This document shows positions 6,275-7,491 of a stretch of 7,491 nt of DNA, in pieces. The position numbers and the translations under genes are program-made. Position 1 is the stretch's first letter. The number at the start of each line of letters is the position of its first letter. Source of the DNA: MADRE2 sp964397015 (GTDB lineage: Bacteria; Desulfobacterota; Desulfobacteria; Desulfobacterales; Desulfobacteraceae). The notes under the pieces were generated by a model, which saw only the letters and a list, made by a program, of their open reading frames with translations, was not told where the DNA came from and did no database searches. The DNA is taken from the NCBI GenBank assembly GCA_964397015.1, contig CAYNHL010000154.1, forward strand, positions 1 to 7,491. Reading direction: 5' to 3'.

Positions 6275-7491
6275 CCATCGAGCTTGCCGGCGGCCTTTAC
6301 AGCAAGCTTTTCCCTGAATATTTTCGAATTGTGGCGGATATCCACCGGGAATGATTTTTCGATAAATACATGCTCGATGGTCTTTGTAAGCGGAAAGGCT
6401 GAAGCAAGGGCTTTCATTTCGTCGATAAAAGCCTTTCTGGATTTGACCGGGCCTGACGGTTCGATAAAAATTACCGGGACCTGGTTTCCCTGAGGGCCGA
6501 CACCGACCAGGGCGCTGCGGTAGACGTTTTCATGCTTGTTGAATATGGATTCGCACGGGATGGTGAACATGGTTTCATCCTGTGTTACCACGCGGTGGCT
6601 TTTCCTCCCGCAGAACCAGATCCGTCCCTTTGAATCCAGCCATCCCAGGTCACCCATGCGGTGCCATAGTGTACCGTCACTGTCCGTCAATTTGGCCAGT
6701 TCATCCGATCGCTTGTCATTGAAATAGCTTGTTGTGACAAGGTCTGCCGCAACAATTATTTCCCCTACCTGTGTCGGGGGAAGAACCATGTGCTCTTTCA
6801 GCCGGACAATGGGGTCATCGCTGATCTGGATGATCTTTACCTTTGTTTCGCAGATGGGCCTGCCGATGCACAATCCAAAACCTTTGTCACTCAACTGGCG
6901 GGTCTCGGACAAAATTTCTTCTGACCCGATGGAAATGACAGGGACAGCTTCGGTTGCACCGTAGGGGGTATGAACCTGTGCCCCTTCATGCAGCATGCTG
7001 CTGAATTGTTCGATATTGGCGGGTGACACCGGTGCACCGGCTGAAATGACCCGCTTGAGAGAGGGGAGTTTGATACCTTTTTTTAGGCCGTAGCTGCCGA
7101 CCCGGTTCAGCAGTGCCGGAGAGGCGAACATATTGGTCACCCCTTGATTTTCAATGGCCTCGATGATCCGTTCCGGGTTGACAAGGGCGGGTTTTGTCGG
7201 GTCCATGTCCGGGATGACGGCAGTCATTCCCAGGGCAGGATCGAACAGGGCGAACAGCGGGAACGTGGGAAGATCTATTTCATCCGGTCCGATTTCCCAG
7301 TGCGCCCTAATCTGTCTGATCTGGGCATCGAAATTGCCGTGGGTATACACCACTCCCTTGGCAGGACCTGTTGAGCCGGTTGTAAAGACGATGGCCGCTG
7401 TTTCATCCGGTGCGGTTTCAGCGCAGGGGTATTCATCTGAGGTATCAATCATCAGTTGCCGCAGAGTGCTGCCGCCCCAGAACCATCTTCT
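6253..7491 (-). CDS. oleC: OleC-type AMP-forming olefin beta-lactone synthetase, C-terminal 412 residues (5' partial)
   Basis: Member of the acyl-adenylate-forming enzymes, closest by motif to OleC. OleC uses ATP to turn the 2-alkyl-3-hydroxy acid made by OleA and OleD into a beta-lactone, which OleB then decarboxylates to a long-chain internal olefin. Numbering from the first codon at the right edge: the phosphate-binding loop TTGSTGPAKG is at 37-46. It is followed by the OleC-like stretch FPLFALFDPALGMT, then TPYGATEAVP, GDLGWLDSKGRIWFCGRKSH, and a C-terminal RHNSKIFREKLA with the presumed catalytic lysine at 390. The frame is open to the right edge (RRWFWGGSTLRQL precedes the first visible Met at 7450-7452), so that Met is internal and about 130-150 N-terminal residues are missing. 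Such proteins are often labelled 'fatty acid CoA ligase'. Any oleA, oleB or oleD partners would lie beyond the right edge. It appears to be the last gene of its transcript, and its 3' end overlaps that of the DHH-CBS gene by 22 bp. Confidence 0.88.
   Translation of the reverse strand, partial: RRWFWGGSTLRQLMIDTSDEYPCAETAPDETAAIVFTTGSTGPAKGVVYTHGNFDAQIRQIRAHWEIGPDEIDLPTFPLFALFDPALGMTAVIPDMDPTKPALVNPERIIEAIENQGVTNMFASPALLNRVGSYGLKKGIKLPSLKRVISAGAPVSPANIEQFSSMLHEGAQVHTPYGATEAVPVISIGSEEILSETRQLSDKGFGLCIGRPICETKVKIIQISDDPIVRLKEHMVLPPTQVGEIIVAADLVTTSYFNDKRSDELAKLTDSDGTLWHRMGDLGWLDSKGRIWFCGRKSHRVVTQDETMFTIPCESIFNKHENVYRSALVGVGPQGNQVPVIFIEPSGPVKSRKAFIDEMKALASAFPLTKTIEHVFIEKSFPVDIRHNSKIFREKLAVKAAGKLDGQSGRRS
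6281..6311 (+). terminator. Terminator-like hairpin after the DHH-CBS gene
   Basis: Six bases after the stop codon, AGCTTGC (6281-6287) and GCAAGCT (6302-6308) form a perfect 7 bp stem around a 14-base loop. It extends by one G-T pair and is followed by only three further Ts (6309-6311). The short T-run and large loop make it a weak intrinsic terminator. It lies wholly within the coding sequence of the convergent oleC-like gene. Confidence 0.35.

Noticed and set aside
6284..6493. + strand frame just after the DHH-CBS gene as a remnant of a poly(A) polymerase domain
   Set aside because: Its translation shows no nucleotidyltransferase motif (no GG…D-x-D), and the opposite strand is a clear oleC-like coding sequence.
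7450..7452. ATG as the start of the oleC-like gene
   Set aside because: The reading frame continues to the window edge with OleC-like sequence (FWGGSTLRQL), and starting here would drop a large part of the adenylation domain.
1..7491. CRISPR arrays, tRNA or rRNA genes, insertion sequences, attachment sites
   Set aside because: No regularly spaced repeats, transposase motifs, terminal inverted repeats or RNA-gene signatures were seen; the window is almost fully coding with three genes.

Overview
The window carries three protein-coding genes and almost no non-coding DNA. It reads like a Gram-negative, moderately GC-rich bacterial chromosome. The best guess for the host is a sulfate-reducing Desulfobacterota (Desulfobacterales-type) bacterium, because that group is known to carry Pfa-like 'secondary lipid' synthases, OleC homologues and DHH-CBS proteins. 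This is an inference from gene content, not a measurement.

Left (1-4943, + strand): the C-terminal ~1,646 codons of a multidomain polyketide/polyunsaturated-fatty-acid (Pfa-type) synthase. The reading frame is open at the left edge and enters at the very end of an acyltransferase domain. The order is then AT tail, linker with a predicted coiled coil, ACP, ACP, ketoreductase, PKS-type dehydratase, FabA-like hotdog 1 and FabA-like hotdog 2. This joins the back half of a PfaA-type protein directly to the dehydratase pair that normally ends PfaC, with only two ACPs.

Middle (4976-6274, + strand): a 432-residue DHH-DHHA1 phosphoesterase with a C-terminal pair of CBS domains. It begins 32 bp after the synthase stop. 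A strong extended -10 promoter is embedded in the last codons of the synthase, so this gene can be transcribed independently of it. It ends where the poly(A)-polymerase/CCA-transferase part of the longer family members would begin.

Right (6253-7491, - strand): the C-terminal 412 residues of an OleC-type AMP-forming enzyme (olefin beta-lactone synthetase family). It converges on the DHH-CBS gene with a 22 bp overlap of the two 3' ends. A terminator-like hairpin for the + strand lies inside the oleC coding sequence.

The most interesting reading is metabolic. A Pfa-type synthase makes (poly)unsaturated acyl chains, and OleC belongs to the head-to-head condensation route that turns acyl-CoAs into long-chain olefins. 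In Shewanella these two pathways are known to combine to make a polyunsaturated hydrocarbon. Their proximity here, separated only by the DHH-CBS gene, suggests but does not prove a similar link.
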